Assembly (NCBI GenBank): GCA_009731375.1
Contig: BJOX01000048.1
Span: 482,041 to 538,196, forward strand
Reading direction: 5' to 3'
Origin: Paulinella micropora
Taxonomy: Eukaryota; Cercozoa; Imbricatea; Euglyphida
Length of the DNA: 56,156 nucleotides
A program made the translations under genes and the position numbers. Below the pieces are notes generated by a model, which worked only from the letters and a program-made list of their open reading frames with translations, had not been told where the DNA came from and searched no databases. Shown piece after piece: positions 37,612 to 47,919 of the stretch. The stretch's first letter is position 1. Every line of letters begins with the position of its first letter.

Positions 37612-38195
37612 ACCAGTTTTACATTCAGGAGGCTGACGATCTTGGTAACAGGTGACATAGTTGATCGAGCCTTTCCTTGTAGGCCGACAGGAGTAGTAGG
37701 GATTCCCGCCTCATTCCGTTACAAGGTTAATTACGTTTACAGTTAGTAACCGCTTTTATCAGTGGAAAGTATTTTATTAGTATTTTCAAAGTTCTAGTCA
37801 ATAAGCGTAACGGACGTAACGAACGTTATTGGCATTGAGAATCGGACAATCACCGTTGAGTGGCAGTTATTGGTGCACAGTCGTAGACTGTGCATTTTTA
37901 TTAATATCTAGTTTGCGCTACTGCCTCTGAATTGTCAGCCTCGCTCTGCTATTCTACTTGCGGATTAAAGTGTCGATCGAGTGTCGCGTCTCCTTACGGA
38001 GTCTTCCCGCCGGCAAACTGACTCGGACGTGTGTAAAGGTACGAGTTCGGTCAGTGAGTCACCGGGTAATTACCAATCAACGGTTATGAGGCTGGAAAAG
38101 CGATTTTCAAGTTCGACATCATGCAAGAGCATGAGACAACTGATGACGCACACACTAGTGTTGACTTTGAAAAAGTTTGAAAACTTGAATAATTA
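37612..38195. other. Ordinary low-repeat DNA
   Basis: No recognised gene. A perfect 8-bp inverted repeat (GCACAGTC-GTA-GACTGTGC) lies at 37873-37891. Confidence 0.6.
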
Positions 38196-38470
38196 TTGCT
38201 GTTGACATTCAAGACAACAAAAAAAATTGATTTTTCTGTTTTGGTTGGAATTTCAGTTTTGGTTGGAATTTTGATTTTGGGTGAAAATTTGAATTTTTCA
38301 AATTAACTGCTATATTCGTCCGCAAAATATCGTAAATTTTCGCGAAATGTTACCGTTAAATTTGAAAATTTGAATTTTTGTCACAAAAATGAAAAACTAT
38401 CACAAAAATGAAAAATCTGACACAAAAATGAAAAACTAATTTTTGTTGTTGTCTTGAATGTCAACAGCAA
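38196..38470 (+). mobile_element. Mariner-type MITE, copy 1
   Basis: 275 bp with terminal inverted repeats TTGCTGTTGACATTCAAGAC + AACAA, flanked by TA on both sides (38194-38195 and 38471-38472). It is non-coding and AT-rich, with internal tandem CACAAAAATGAAAAA-CT units. The terminal repeats and TA duplication are those of non-autonomous Tc1/mariner-type elements. Confidence 0.88.
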
Positions 38471-38472
38471 TA

Positions 38473-39074
38473 TTTAATGACAGTTTACCGGACCACGAGT
38501 GACCGTGCTCACCCGCTCAACCCTTTGCAAAATTTGAGTACAGGGCTGGCCCGTTTACGAGTAGGGCAACGGCTTGGCTTAATATAATCGTTATGGTCTC
38601 CAGTGCATGTGAGCTGTGCTCACGACGTAAGTTTCTAAGGCAAGTTTTTGTGAAGGGAAAGCTGGTTTTATTCCCGCACTGTGGTAGCGAGTATGTTTCA
38701 GCATACTAATTGGAAAATGAAGTAAAACCGCAGACAACCAGAAGATTTCATGTCCGGGCCAGAGCCGACGTATGATAGATTTAGATAGAGAGGTCAGTGT
38801 TTTGGCCCGCAGAGCATGTGTACCGTGCCTGAAGCAATAGGGGGGGGGCACCTAGTACGCCAATCGCGCTGCCGACCCCGCCTCGCCGCTCTGTCGCCGG
38901 CGCTGCGAGCCGGGCGGGGTCTGCAGCGCGGTGCCACGGTTGGCGTAGGATGTCCCTTTGCAGTTTACATGGCACTTAATTTTAAACCAACACTATAGTT
39001 TTTAATAATAACGATCATAAGTTTTCACTGTGACTCAGTTGTATAGTAAATAAACAGAAGGTATGATGTATTTC
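38473..39074. other. Low-repeat DNA with a GC-rich inverted repeat
   Basis: No gene recognised. 38858-38945 is a GC-rich imperfect palindrome (CGCGCTGCCGACCCCGC against GCGGGGTCTGCAGCGCG) in otherwise AT-rich DNA. It could be a foldback element or a structured RNA. Confidence 0.55.
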
Positions 39075-39385
39075 CGTTGTAATGTACTACTAATACCCGT
39101 TACTCCACCTAGACAATTTACCGGTAATTTGGATAGTCTTAGTCATAGGCAGGTTCATAGGCCGGACAGTTATTAATACCTTTATTACTGACAAGGACAC
39201 TTTCTAGAGTATTCGCGAATCATAGTCTGGAATGCCTAGAATCAAATGAGTATTACCATTCTGTAAAGGTCATAACATCATAAATTTGTGTGACCCAAAC
39301 TCATTAAAAGTCTTTTCTTAGGTTATTATTTACCCTTAGCGGGGTAGCTTCCCTAAACTCTGCGTTTGAGTGATAGATTACTTTG
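39075..39385 (+). repeat. Copia 5' LTR
   Basis: 311 bp, starting CGTTGTAATGTACTAC and ending GATAGATTACTTTG, as set by the duplicated ATTTC. The ends are not the usual TG...CA; a TG lies three bases inside the 5' end. Confidence 0.9.
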
Positions 39386-39395
39386 GTTATGAGCC
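39383..39395 (+). promoter_or_regulatory. Putative minus-strand primer binding site
   Basis: TTTGGTTATGAGC at the LTR edge resembles the TGGTATCAGAGC initiator-tRNA site typical of copia elements. Confidence 0.5.
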
Positions 39396-39529
39396 TTGTC
39401 AAGGAGGCAAGCGTGCCAAAGCACGTATTGAGTCAAGTGCCCATATTCGAGGGCAACGACCAAAGCTTTTGGCCTTGGTCAAGCAAGTTTCAGAAGCACA
39501 TGCAGGGGATATTTGTCCACGTGGCATAG

Positions 39530-41473
39530 ATGGTATCTGTGGCATTAGCCGACCCAGCTAAAGCCAAAAGGGATTTTCCTTACGACGAAGCAAGGGCTAA
39601 GACGGCAGAAGACTTAGCAGAGCCCGACACGCCCATAAGTGATAGTGAGGAAGATGAAGAGTCAGACACCTCTCAGAGAGGAAGACAGAGACCCCAGACA
39701 AAGAAAGAAGATATCAAACAGCCAGAAGGTTGGGATAAAATGACAGCAGAACAAAAGAGAGAGTGGAAAGAGAAAGAAGCAAGGAAAAAGAAAAGACAAA
39801 GTATGAAACAACACACAAGAAGAAAGACAGCTATCCGCAAAGAGAAGAAATATTATGAAAGGATGAAAACTTTGCAGTTATGTCTGTCTGTGGCTTTTTC
39901 CAAAGACAATGTATCTAATTTCCTGCGAACACAGAAGACGAAAGGACCCATTGAAGAGTTGATAGTAGTAAGAGATCAATGGGGAGGCATTTCCGGAGCA
40001 GGTAGGTACATGTTAGAGGAAGAGTTTGAGAGAACGAGACCAAGGGCAGGTCAGAGGTATGTAGACTGGCTAAATGAATTTCTCGCAAAGAAAATCCAGC
40101 TTGAAAGTTTACGTGGGGCGCCATTTTCCGATGAGGAAGCAAAGAGAAAGCTATTTAAGAAATTGCGCTACCATCCAGCTTTCGGGGATAAATTTCAGGT
40201 GGACCACTATGATCTCCCGGCCAGACTAAGACCAAATTTCTCGGAACTATGCGAAGCATCTAGGGAAAGATGGTTAATGTGGGAAGAAAAAGAAAGACGT
40301 AACAATTTCCGTGAGAGAAAAACTCAAATTCGCAAAGACAACAACAAGAAATCTCGGGATGGCAAGCAGCGGCAAGAGACCAATCTCCTGATGGATAATA
40401 AAGGGAAAAGGGGAGACAATAAACCGGGACCAAAGACAGCTCCAAACTGGACGCTCAAAGTCACGTGTTTCGGATGTGATGCCAAAGGCCATACCATGAG
40501 ATATTGTCCGGTGATTTCGGAAAAGTTCCGCAAAGAAGGAAAATTAAAACGGAATCAAACGGAAGACAAAGGCACGGAACAAGAAAAGAACGAACAAAAG
40601 AACAATTACAAAAACAAAAAGAAACCCTTTCATAAGAAAAAGAAAGCACTCACTTTGATAACAACCGGCAACGACAAAAACGAAGACGAACAAAGTGACT
40701 CTGATACAAACGTTGCTTTAATCCATATGGGGAACACTTATGATAAGAGCGATGATGATGAGGAAGAAAGAGAAAGAGATGACGAGCAACCAAGCTCACC
40801 TCATCACAAATCTACAAGTCCCCAAGCCCTTTTGAACGATACAAAGACTACACCTAGGGTAGGGAATAGACATAGTGAGAGTGGAGAAGGACGGGAAGTG
40901 CGGTTAGTATCGGCCACCCTACGAGGTCCCTCCTCACTACGGGGAGAAGGCAAGGAAGAGCGGTTAGTATCCGCCACCCCACGATGTTCCCCAGTCACCC
41001 CTAACCCTAACGAAACTCCTTTGAGGCTTGAGAGTTCTTACGGAGTCACGCCTGACACAAAATGTGCCGGAATAAACAGACGCAAAAAACCGTGTAATGT
41101 TTCCGTTGAAAAATCAAAAGGAAAAGGAATATACGCAAATCACGCGAAACGATTATCTTATGCGAGGTACTGCGGATATCACGCCACACAAGACCCAGAT
41201 TATCCGGAGTTGGATTTGTCGGTAAGTCCCGTGTTGCGTCCCCCCAAATCTCCTTACTACCCAGACGAACGAGGTCTTAAAGCTGCGGCATTGGAAAAGT
41301 CTCATAAAATTACGCAAAGACTCGTTTTCGGGGAATTTGAAACTTTACGTGACACCAAAATTTCCACAAGTCCACAAGTCTCGCAAAATATTCCGCAACA
41401 ACCACGCAAACATAATCCATTTTCTAGTCAGCGGACCGGCCAGAGCAGAGAAGGGAGAGAGTGGAGTGGGTGA
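39530..41473 (+). CDS. gag: Copia Gag-like protein with CCHC zinc knuckle
   Basis: Forms the particle and binds element RNA. 647 residues and very rich in Lys, Glu, Asp and Arg. It has a long charged N-terminal part and a middle segment with FLRTQKTKGPIEELIVV and RYVDWLNEFLAKK, typical of a UBN2/Gag-like fold. A CCHC knuckle C-x2-C-x4-H-x4-C (CFGCDAKGHTMRYC) sits at about 313-326, followed by a basic then acidic tail. The ATG at 39530 follows a 144-base leader. The frame ends 137 bases inside the next frame, which lies in the +1 register. Confidence 0.88.
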   Translation: MVSVALADPAKAKRDFPYDEARAKTAEDLAEPDTPISDSEEDEESDTSQRGRQRPQTKKEDIKQPEGWDKMTAEQKREWKEKEARKKKRQSMKQHTRRKTAIRKEKKYYERMKTLQLCLSVAFSKDNVSNFLRTQKTKGPIEELIVVRDQWGGISGAGRYMLEEEFERTRPRAGQRYVDWLNEFLAKKIQLESLRGAPFSDEEAKRKLFKKLRYHPAFGDKFQVDHYDLPARLRPNFSELCEASRERWLMWEEKERRNNFRERKTQIRKDNNKKSRDGKQRQETNLLMDNKGKRGDNKPGPKTAPNWTLKVTCFGCDAKGHTMRYCPVISEKFRKEGKLKRNQTEDKGTEQEKNEQKNNYKNKKKPFHKKKKALTLITTGNDKNEDEQSDSDTNVALIHMGNTYDKSDDDEEERERDDEQPSSPHHKSTSPQALLNDTKTTPRVGNRHSESGEGREVRLVSATLRGPSSLRGEGKEERLVSATPRCSPVTPNPNETPLRLESSYGVTPDTKCAGINRRKKPCNVSVEKSKGKGIYANHAKRLSYARYCGYHATQDPDYPELDLSVSPVLRPPKSPYYPDERGLKAAALEKSHKITQRLVFGEFETLRDTKISTSPQVSQNIPQQPRKHNPFSSQRTGQSREGREWSG

Positions 41474-42380
41474 GGGAGAGCAACGACTTGGGCCCACTTC
41501 TGTCAACAAGTTTGGCAACCAAATAGGTCCCACCTCACGACAACTCCAAATCTCTAGTTCTAGACCAATCACAGCACTCCCACCAACACAGACAACAAAC
41601 ACGCAACCCATCAACCCTCCCGTCATAACCTTCAAAGATATAAATGAAATAGCTAAAACGTTGATGAATGAGTGCGTGAGGGGAATGAATGGAGAAGTGA
41701 TGCGTGTCGTGAGTGGCGAGCTAGAGAGAGATGACTTTTTGACTGACATAGTAAGAGCAATAGAAGGAGTGTACTTGGAGAGAGCAGTCAGACAGAGTCC
41801 CATCACTACACCTCCACAACTCACAGAAGAGGGACAAGGTGAGGGTAGAGGAGTCTCTGAGGGTGAACTAGAAACAGAGACAGAGACAGAAGGAGAGACA
41901 GAGCATGTACTGATACATGTGAGAAAAAGAGTGATGAAAAAGAGAGACATGACAGTACAGGATAGTGGAGCAAGCACAGACATATCATGCAGAGAAGACA
42001 GATTGACGGATGTCGATGAGATAGACCCGGTAGAACTACTGACAGGTAATGGAGAAAGGGAGTTGAGTAAGTCAGGAAGAGCTAGGCTGACTGTGATAGA
42101 TGGGAAAGGAAGGCCTAGAGCAGTAGAAAAGAAGATGTTACTCGACACTACCTTACCAGTTAGCATAGTCTCTACAGGACAGATGGACCACAGACACAAC
42201 AGATCAGTCATCCACCAAAACGGACAGTTAGTAATACTCAAACACCCCATCCACATTAACGAGAGTGACATATTAGTAAGGGGAAGATTAACTAAGAGTA
42301 TGATATATAGATGGGATGACGAATATGATGAACCATTGAAAGTCAACGAAAGATATGATCCTTTCGCAACAAGGGGGTAG
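41337..42380 (+). CDS. Copia protease region
   Basis: 347 codons in a different frame from Gag. The N-terminal 190 residues are a low-complexity linker (TETETEGETE). The aspartic protease signature QDSGASTDIS is at about 208-217, and LPVSIVSTGQM with SVIHQNGQLVILK downstream matches the region just before the copia integrase. The first ATG is not necessarily a start; translation probably continues from Gag. It ends at a TAG right after AGG GGG, while the -1 frame is open straight into the integrase. Confidence 0.82.
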   Translation: MKLYVTPKFPQVHKSRKIFRNNHANIIHFLVSGPARAEKGESGVGEGEQRLGPTSVNKFGNQIGPTSRQLQISSSRPITALPPTQTTNTQPINPPVITFKDINEIAKTLMNECVRGMNGEVMRVVSGELERDDFLTDIVRAIEGVYLERAVRQSPITTPPQLTEEGQGEGRGVSEGELETETETEGETEHVLIHVRKRVMKKRDMTVQDSGASTDISCREDRLTDVDEIDPVELLTGNGERELSKSGRARLTVIDGKGRPRAVEKKMLLDTTLPVSIVSTGQMDHRHNRSVIHQNGQLVILKHPIHINESDILVRGRLTKSMIYRWDDEYDEPLKVNERYDPFATRG

Positions 42381-45300
42381 AAGGGGAGGGAAGCCCCACA
42401 AATGAGAACAAAAACGAGACAAGTAAGCATGAAGTAAATAAGAGAGAGAAAGAATTACACGTAGATATAGTATTATATGAAGCTTACCCCAGAAAGTCAG
42501 ACAAACCTAGAAAGATAGGAATCAAGCTTTTTCACTATGCCTGTGGGCATTATGGGTTAACAAAGATGCGCCTATTGGCAAAAATTTTGAACATTAAGTT
42601 AGTTGGTGACGAGAGCGATGTGAGATTTTGCGAATCTTGCATGATAGGAAAGTCTAAACGTTTGCCACGTTTTGCAGTTAATACAATAGAAAGAGCCCAA
42701 AAGCCAGGTATAATTCTACACATAGACACATCAGGACCGTGGGCAACTAGATCAATAGGTGGTAAACGGTATAAATTTTCGGTCACCGACGACTACTCAC
42801 TGTTCATTCTTGACTTTTATTTAGCCCATAAGAATGAGTTTGTAGATTGCTTAAAACAAGCTGTAGCCTTTTATGAGAGACAGACAGGAAACAAAGTAAA
42901 GGAAATTCGCGCAGATCAAGAATTCCATATTCCGGAGGAAGTCATTAAGTGGTGGAAAAATATTCGCTTTATTTGGAAAACCTCCGCGACAAACGATAAA
43001 GACGGGAATCCTATTGCGGAAAAAGTGAATGATATTACGGCGGGGCCTGCACGAGCAATGAGATATCACGCTAAATTACCGCCGCAATTCTGGGCAGAAT
43101 TAGAACACGCAGCAACAACCATTCACAACATACTACCGGCAATTCACGGGGAACGCAAAGGAATTTCGCCTTATGAGCAGCTGTTAGGTAGAAAACCAAC
43201 ACTCTTTCATTTAAAACCAATAGGATGTATGGGTGTGTTACATATACCTAAGACTAAAGTGCGGAAGGGAGAGTACAGAGGGAAAAAGGTGATGCTAGTA
43301 GGATATGATCTATTTCGGGAACTATACCGCGTATGGGATGGTAAGAAGATAATTTCCGGAGTGAGAGATGTGAGATTTAATATTCACAAAATCGGTAAAC
43401 AAGCTCATCCTCCTAAACTAGTGTCGTGGGATAATGATGACTCTGAGGGGGAGAATGAGAATGAGAGCGAGCAACCACACACATCTCCACAAGCGTCACC
43501 ACCCCAATCACCACCCCAATCACCACCTCAATCACCTAAGTCACCGCACAACGTCAACAACGACCACCCAACAACACACTTTGATGAAGTTGAGGGGGAG
43601 ACAGAGAATGTTGATATCGATGCGAATGAGAATGAGCATGAAAATGAGCATGTGGAGAAGAATACATTGGATCACAAACATACACGCCTACACACAAGTC
43701 CAGAGCCACATTATCCACAACAATTACCCCCAGAGCACAAGATCAAGCCACAAGAGCATACAAATGAACAAGATCCAACAGATCCACTAAAAATACATGA
43801 AAGAAGAGCATACGAAGAAAAATCACCACCATCTAAGGGATTAACGTGGGAGCAGAGTCAGAGAGTAACGGAGAGTAACATAATCCCCGGTAAAAGGCAG
43901 CGCAAGGCAGTAGAGAGATTTACCCCTAGCAATGAGCCCAAGAGAGAAAAGAGAGAGGCTCAAGAGCTAATAGGTAAGGTAGTAAGAGTGCCCGCGCGTG
44001 CATGGGGAGATGGATGGGCGAAGAAAAAGTACGGTGAGGGATGGGAGAGCATAGTACGAGTAGGGGTAGTCAGCAGAGTGAGTGACCCCAGAGATAGACT
44101 CGTAGTAAGAGACAGACCTCAGCCCACCCACATAGTTAAGTTTGAGGACGAAGAAGAACGGATGTTGAATTCGGAAATCCTCAAATACTCCGTGAAAGAT
44201 CCCGAATACCCGTTACAAAGTCCCGCTAATATGTTTTTATGCGATGACCGTATGGTGGCAGATGAGATTCGTGATTTTTATTTGTATGTAGATATCAGAG
44301 TACCCAAAGATGTCATAGAGGAAGGTTTGACAGCTAAAGATGTTTTAGAGGGTATGAAAACAGAGCTAAAAGCTCTTCAATCCTTTAACACATACACATG
44401 GGTACCCCATAAGGAGGCAAGCAAGGCAGGAGTTAGTAAGATAGTTAGATTGACATGGGTTCACAAAGTAAAGTTAGATGAGAACGGGAAAAAGTTCATA
44501 AAGTCTCGTTTAGCTTTACGGGGAGATATGTTAGAACCCGGTGTTAGCTATAACCCAGATCAGCTCTTTGTTCCTTGCGCCGCGCACCATTCACTTTTAT
44601 TTCTCGCCAAACTAGCTGCCTGGCACAAACACAAACTATACGGCATAGATTTTAAAAATGCATACCTAAATGCTCGTATGAATGACCCTGTTTATGCATA
44701 TGCGCCAGAGAGTGTAGACAGAGAAGGGCATGAGGGGATGATATGGCGTATAGATGGTGCTTTATATGGTGCACCACAGGCAGGAAGAAGATGGTATGAG
44801 ATATTAGCACCCAAGTTAGAGGAGCTAGGTTTTAGGTTGCTAGATTCAGACTTATGTATGTTTGTAGAAAATGATAAAGCTTTGAGAGAGGCGATAGTAG
44901 GGATATTTCATGTTGATGACTTGTTGTTCACCGCACCAAACAAACAAGCATATGAGCGTTTTGCGTCCGCATTAGAAAAACATTTCCCGCTCAAAAGACT
45001 CGGTATTGCCCGTGAATTCAAAGGAATAGAGATAGAGCAATCGAACGGGAAAATAATTTTGCATCAGCGAAAATATCAGCAGCAGATACTAAAAGAGGTA
45101 GGCTACGATTCTGCTAAACCCGTTAGTACTCCAGCGCAAGAACATTTCACGGAACCGATGTCGGAATCAGCTAGCTTGCGAAAATTTTCAATTCCTAGTC
45201 TAGTTGGTCGTTTGCTATTTCTCGCAAAGATGACAAGACCCGATATAGAACAAGCACTAAATTCGGCAAGTGTCATGCAAACTATCGATAAGGGAATAAC

Positions 45301-45649
45301 TTATGCGATGTTAGGCAGAATCTTTCGTTATTTAGTTAACTCTTATCGAGGTTTAGCTTACCATGAGCCTAAGTCAGAGCAAGAAGGGCAAACCTATCCA
45401 AAACTTTCCATGTGGCCCGACGCGGCTCACAAAGTTTGTAAGAAAACAGGGAAGTCCCGCACTGGATTCGTGATCCTATGGGGCAGCGATCCAGTTGCAT
45501 GGTTATCAAAGCGACAGAGTCGCATCGCCCTGAGTTCCAATGATGCTGAAATATTTGCAGCAACTGAGTGCATTCCAGAGGGACTTGCACTAAAACACAT
45601 CACACAAGAACATAGCTCAAAAGAGCCCGATAGAATTATTCGAGGATAA
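42381..45649 (+). CDS. pol: Copia Pol: integrase, reverse transcriptase, RNase H (part)
   Basis: Open in frame from before 42381; the first ATG (42566) falls inside the integrase zinc finger, so it is not the real start. Order: HHCC finger (FHYACGHYG ... CESCMIGK); integrase core with Asp, Asp, Glu at about residues 54, 117 and 152 counted from 42566, an exact D-D-35-E; a Pro/Ser/Glu-rich linker; RT with IDFKNAYLN (Asp 695) and FHVDD (784-785) in place of YVDD; and an RNase H start with MWPDAAHK and ALSSNDAE. The frame ends at a TAA after DRIIRG, short of the family C-terminus. Confidence 0.92.
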
Positions 45650-45866
45650 CTCTCAAACAGTCTTAGCGGCAGAGAGGGGTATGTCAGATAATAGAACTAA
45701 ACACTTACCTTTAGAATTACACTTTATGCACCACCTACAGAGAGACGGTGAGATTAAGTTTGTAAAAGTAGGTACGAAGAAGCAGATAGGTGATGTAATG
45801 ACAAAATATTTACCGAAAGAACAATTCGAGTATTTACTTAACAAATTTACGGTAAAGCTCAAGTAA
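45624..45866 (+). CDS. Copia RNase H C-terminal end, +1 frame
   Basis: The missing end of Pol lies in the next frame: SPIELFEDNSQTVLAAERG, RTKHLPLELHFMH, KFVKVGTKKQIGDVMTKYLP and a stop at 45866. All are standard copia C-terminal motifs. One base gained or two lost in the element or assembly near 45615-45630, or a programmed shift, would explain it. Confidence 0.85.
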   Translation, partial: SPIELFEDNSQTVLAAERGMSDNRTKHLPLELHFMHHLQRDGEIKFVKVGTKKQIGDVMTKYLPKEQFEYLLNKFTVKLK

Positions 45867-46310
45867 TTTCGGGATTTGCGTGTCCACTCACCTATATTTG
45901 CTTTGAGTGTTTTGTGCAGTTTGTTGCTTGTTGCAGCAGCTTTGTTTTGCGCAGGGGTCAAGAGCCGTCGAGCCGAGGCTGGGTAGCCGACTGCCACGCG
46001 AGGCCGGCAGCCGCGAGGCTTTCCCTGGCTAACTTAGCAATTTAAATTCTTTCTATCATTCTTTCTGTCCTAGAATAGGAAATCTAATTTTATTTTTTAT
46101 TTTGCTACCCTCTACGGGAAGCGCTTGCAAATTTTTGAACACATACATACTTCATACATGTTACTGCATGACCACATATATACATACATAGAGGATGTGA
46201 TGTAAATGGGAGTTGATATTTAACCTTCGGGTAACCCATAACTGATCCTCAACACTATTTTTTTCATATTTACACACTAATATAGCCTATGACTTGCGAC
46301 TAAGGGGGAG
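45867..46310 (+). other. Copia 3' untranslated region
   Basis: Non-coding, with a GCCGTCGAGCCGAGGCTGGG patch near 45963 and a few ACAT units; ends in the purine tract AAGGGGGAG at 46302-46310. Confidence 0.7.
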
Positions 46311-46621
46311 CGTTGTAATGTACTACTAATACCCGTTACTCCACCTAGACAATTTACCGGTAATTTGGATAGTCTTAGTCATAGGCAGGTTCATAGGCCG
46401 GACAGTTATTAATACCTTTATTACTGACAAGGACACTTTCTAGAGTATTCGCGAATCATAGTCTGGAATGCCTAGAATCAAATGAGTATTACCATTCTGT
46501 AAAGGTCATAACATCATAAATTTGTGTGACCCAAAGTCATTAAAAGTCTTTTCTTAGGTTATTATTTACCCTTAGCGGGGTAGCTTCCCTAAACTCTGCG
46601 TTTGAGTGATAGATTACTTTG
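46311..46621 (+). repeat. Copia 3' LTR
   Basis: 311 bp, differing from the 5' LTR only at one site I could find (ACCCAAAGTCATT against ACCCAAACTCATT). Confidence 0.92.
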
Positions 46622-46626
46622 ATTTC

Positions 46627-47643
46627 ATTATTTCTTCGCAGCCTTTGGAGAATGACTACTAACTCTTTCTTCGCGAGCCCTTTTCTGTTTCGAAGGCTGC
46701 TTGTGTTTAAATGTATGACATTGCCAATTTTCAACGATTTTATGACCAATTGGCAATGTTTTTCAGTGACCTCTTTTTGAAGAATTATTTTACAGTTTTT
46801 CAAGTCGGCTCAATAAAAACAATTGATGACTGATCCGGCTTCCCCAAAATCGTAGCAATCGTTGCGTGAAATTTGTCCACCTTTTCCGTGTGCAAAAGTA
46901 GAGAAATAGGCATTTTCCTGACCGGCACACCCTTTTTTTTCAAAATTGCCTTTTTGAATCACTTTTCTCAAGTCATGGAGATAGGGAGTCTCGTTTCGGC
47001 CCCTGCTGTGAAGCTAGGAAAGGCTCGGGCAAAGAGAAAATTTGGAAAAGCTGTCCGGCGTACCAAGACATAAGGCTTGTGGGAACACTGAATGAAGCAG
47101 AAACAAAATATGCGAAGGCTTGAGTGACTCTTGACTTTGAGTCGCGAGAAAGACTATTTCTTCAAGACGGGGGATCTGAGACAAGAACAGATGCTGAGCA
47201 TGCAGTGAATGGTTTCAAATGTATTGATGGTGATATGAAAGAGGTAGTAGTGCAGTGTTCAGATGACAAAGAAGCCACTGAAGATCGATCTGAACAGAAG
47301 TCTGGGGACATGAATGAGATGAAGTCGGAAGAGCCAGAGGAAGAGGAAAAGGAGGAAGGAGGAGAAGAGGAGGATCATGAGTCACTCTGGTTACAACACA
47401 TGCCCTTACTCAGACGCTCAAACTTACAAAAGGAGATGTTTCACGCCTGGCATGTCAAGCATGGAGATCTAAAAAAAAGAAGAAGAGTCACGTTGAGCCG
47501 GTGTGAGGCAGTCTTTTTTAGTCGTTGCCAATTGGAAACAGCATTTTTGCAACCAGTTCTCCGACTGAGCGAGCAGACTCACCAGCCATCATATTAAACT
47601 TTTCTTTTAATTTTTTTCAAGTTTTGGGTCCGGTTTATTAATA
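46627..47643. other. Low-repeat DNA; small frames without identity
   Basis: A 157-codon frame at 47124-47597 (+) begins with an ordinary N-terminal stretch, then has an acidic run (EEPEEEEKEEGGEEEDHE) and ends QTHQPSY. A shorter frame at 46977-47072 reads MEIGSLVSAPAVKLGKARAK. On the minus strand 46622-46803 is open and would have continued across the copia insertion site. I recognise none of these. The acidic frame could be real or chance. Confidence 0.4.
47124..47597 (+). CDS. Hypothetical acidic protein, doubtful
   Basis: 157 codons, ATG to TAA, with an acidic centre (about 70-85) and a basic patch (LKKRRRVTLSR, about 116-126). No known domain. No splice or promoter evidence, and it lies 46 bp before a MITE. 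It may be a fragment of an older gene. Confidence 0.25.
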   Translation: MTLDFESRERLFLQDGGSETRTDAEHAVNGFKCIDGDMKEVVVQCSDDKEATEDRSEQKSGDMNEMKSEEPEEEEKEEGGEEEDHESLWLQHMPLLRRSNLQKEMFHAWHVKHGDLKKRRRVTLSRCEAVFFSRCQLETAFLQPVLRLSEQTHQPSY

Positions 47644-47917
47644 TTGCTGTTGACATTCAAGACAACAAAAAAAATTGATTTTTCTGTTTTGGTTGGAATT
47701 TCAGTTTTGGTTGGAATTTTGATTTTGGGTGAAAATTTGAATTTTTCAAATTAACTGCTATATTCGTCCGCAAAATATCGTAAATTTTCGCGAAATGTTA
47801 CCGTTAAATTTGAAAATTTGAATTTTTGTCACAAAAATGAAAAACTGTCACAAAAATGAAAATCTGACACAAAAATGAAAAACTAATTTTTGTTGTTGTC
47901 TTGAATGTCAACAGCAA
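47644..47917 (+). mobile_element. Mariner-type MITE, copy 2
   Basis: 274 bp, same orientation as copy 1 and differing by about one substitution and one lost A. TA on both sides (47642-47643 and 47918-47919). Confidence 0.88.
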
Positions 47918-47919
47918 TA

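Larger units (their letters stand above)
39075..46621 (+). mobile_element. Ty1/copia LTR retrotransposon
   Basis: 7,547 bp bounded by 311-bp direct repeats and a 5-bp target duplication ATTTC (39070-39074 and 46622-46626). Protein order is Gag, protease, integrase, reverse transcriptase, RNase H, which defines copia. The coding region is split over four frame segments (39530-41473, 41337-42380, 42381-45649, 45624-45866). A primer-binding-like TGGTTATGAGCC follows the 5' LTR and a purine tract AAGGGGGAG precedes the 3' LTR. With one base difference between the LTRs, insertion is recent. Confidence 0.95.

Noticed and set aside
40804-42430. Long minus-strand open frame opposite gag/protease (41345-42430)
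   Set aside because: Shadow of the copia coding strand; the sense frames carry the DSGAS protease motif.
43434-43790. Separate His/Asn-rich protein on the plus strand
   Set aside because: Alternate frame of the Pol linker region.
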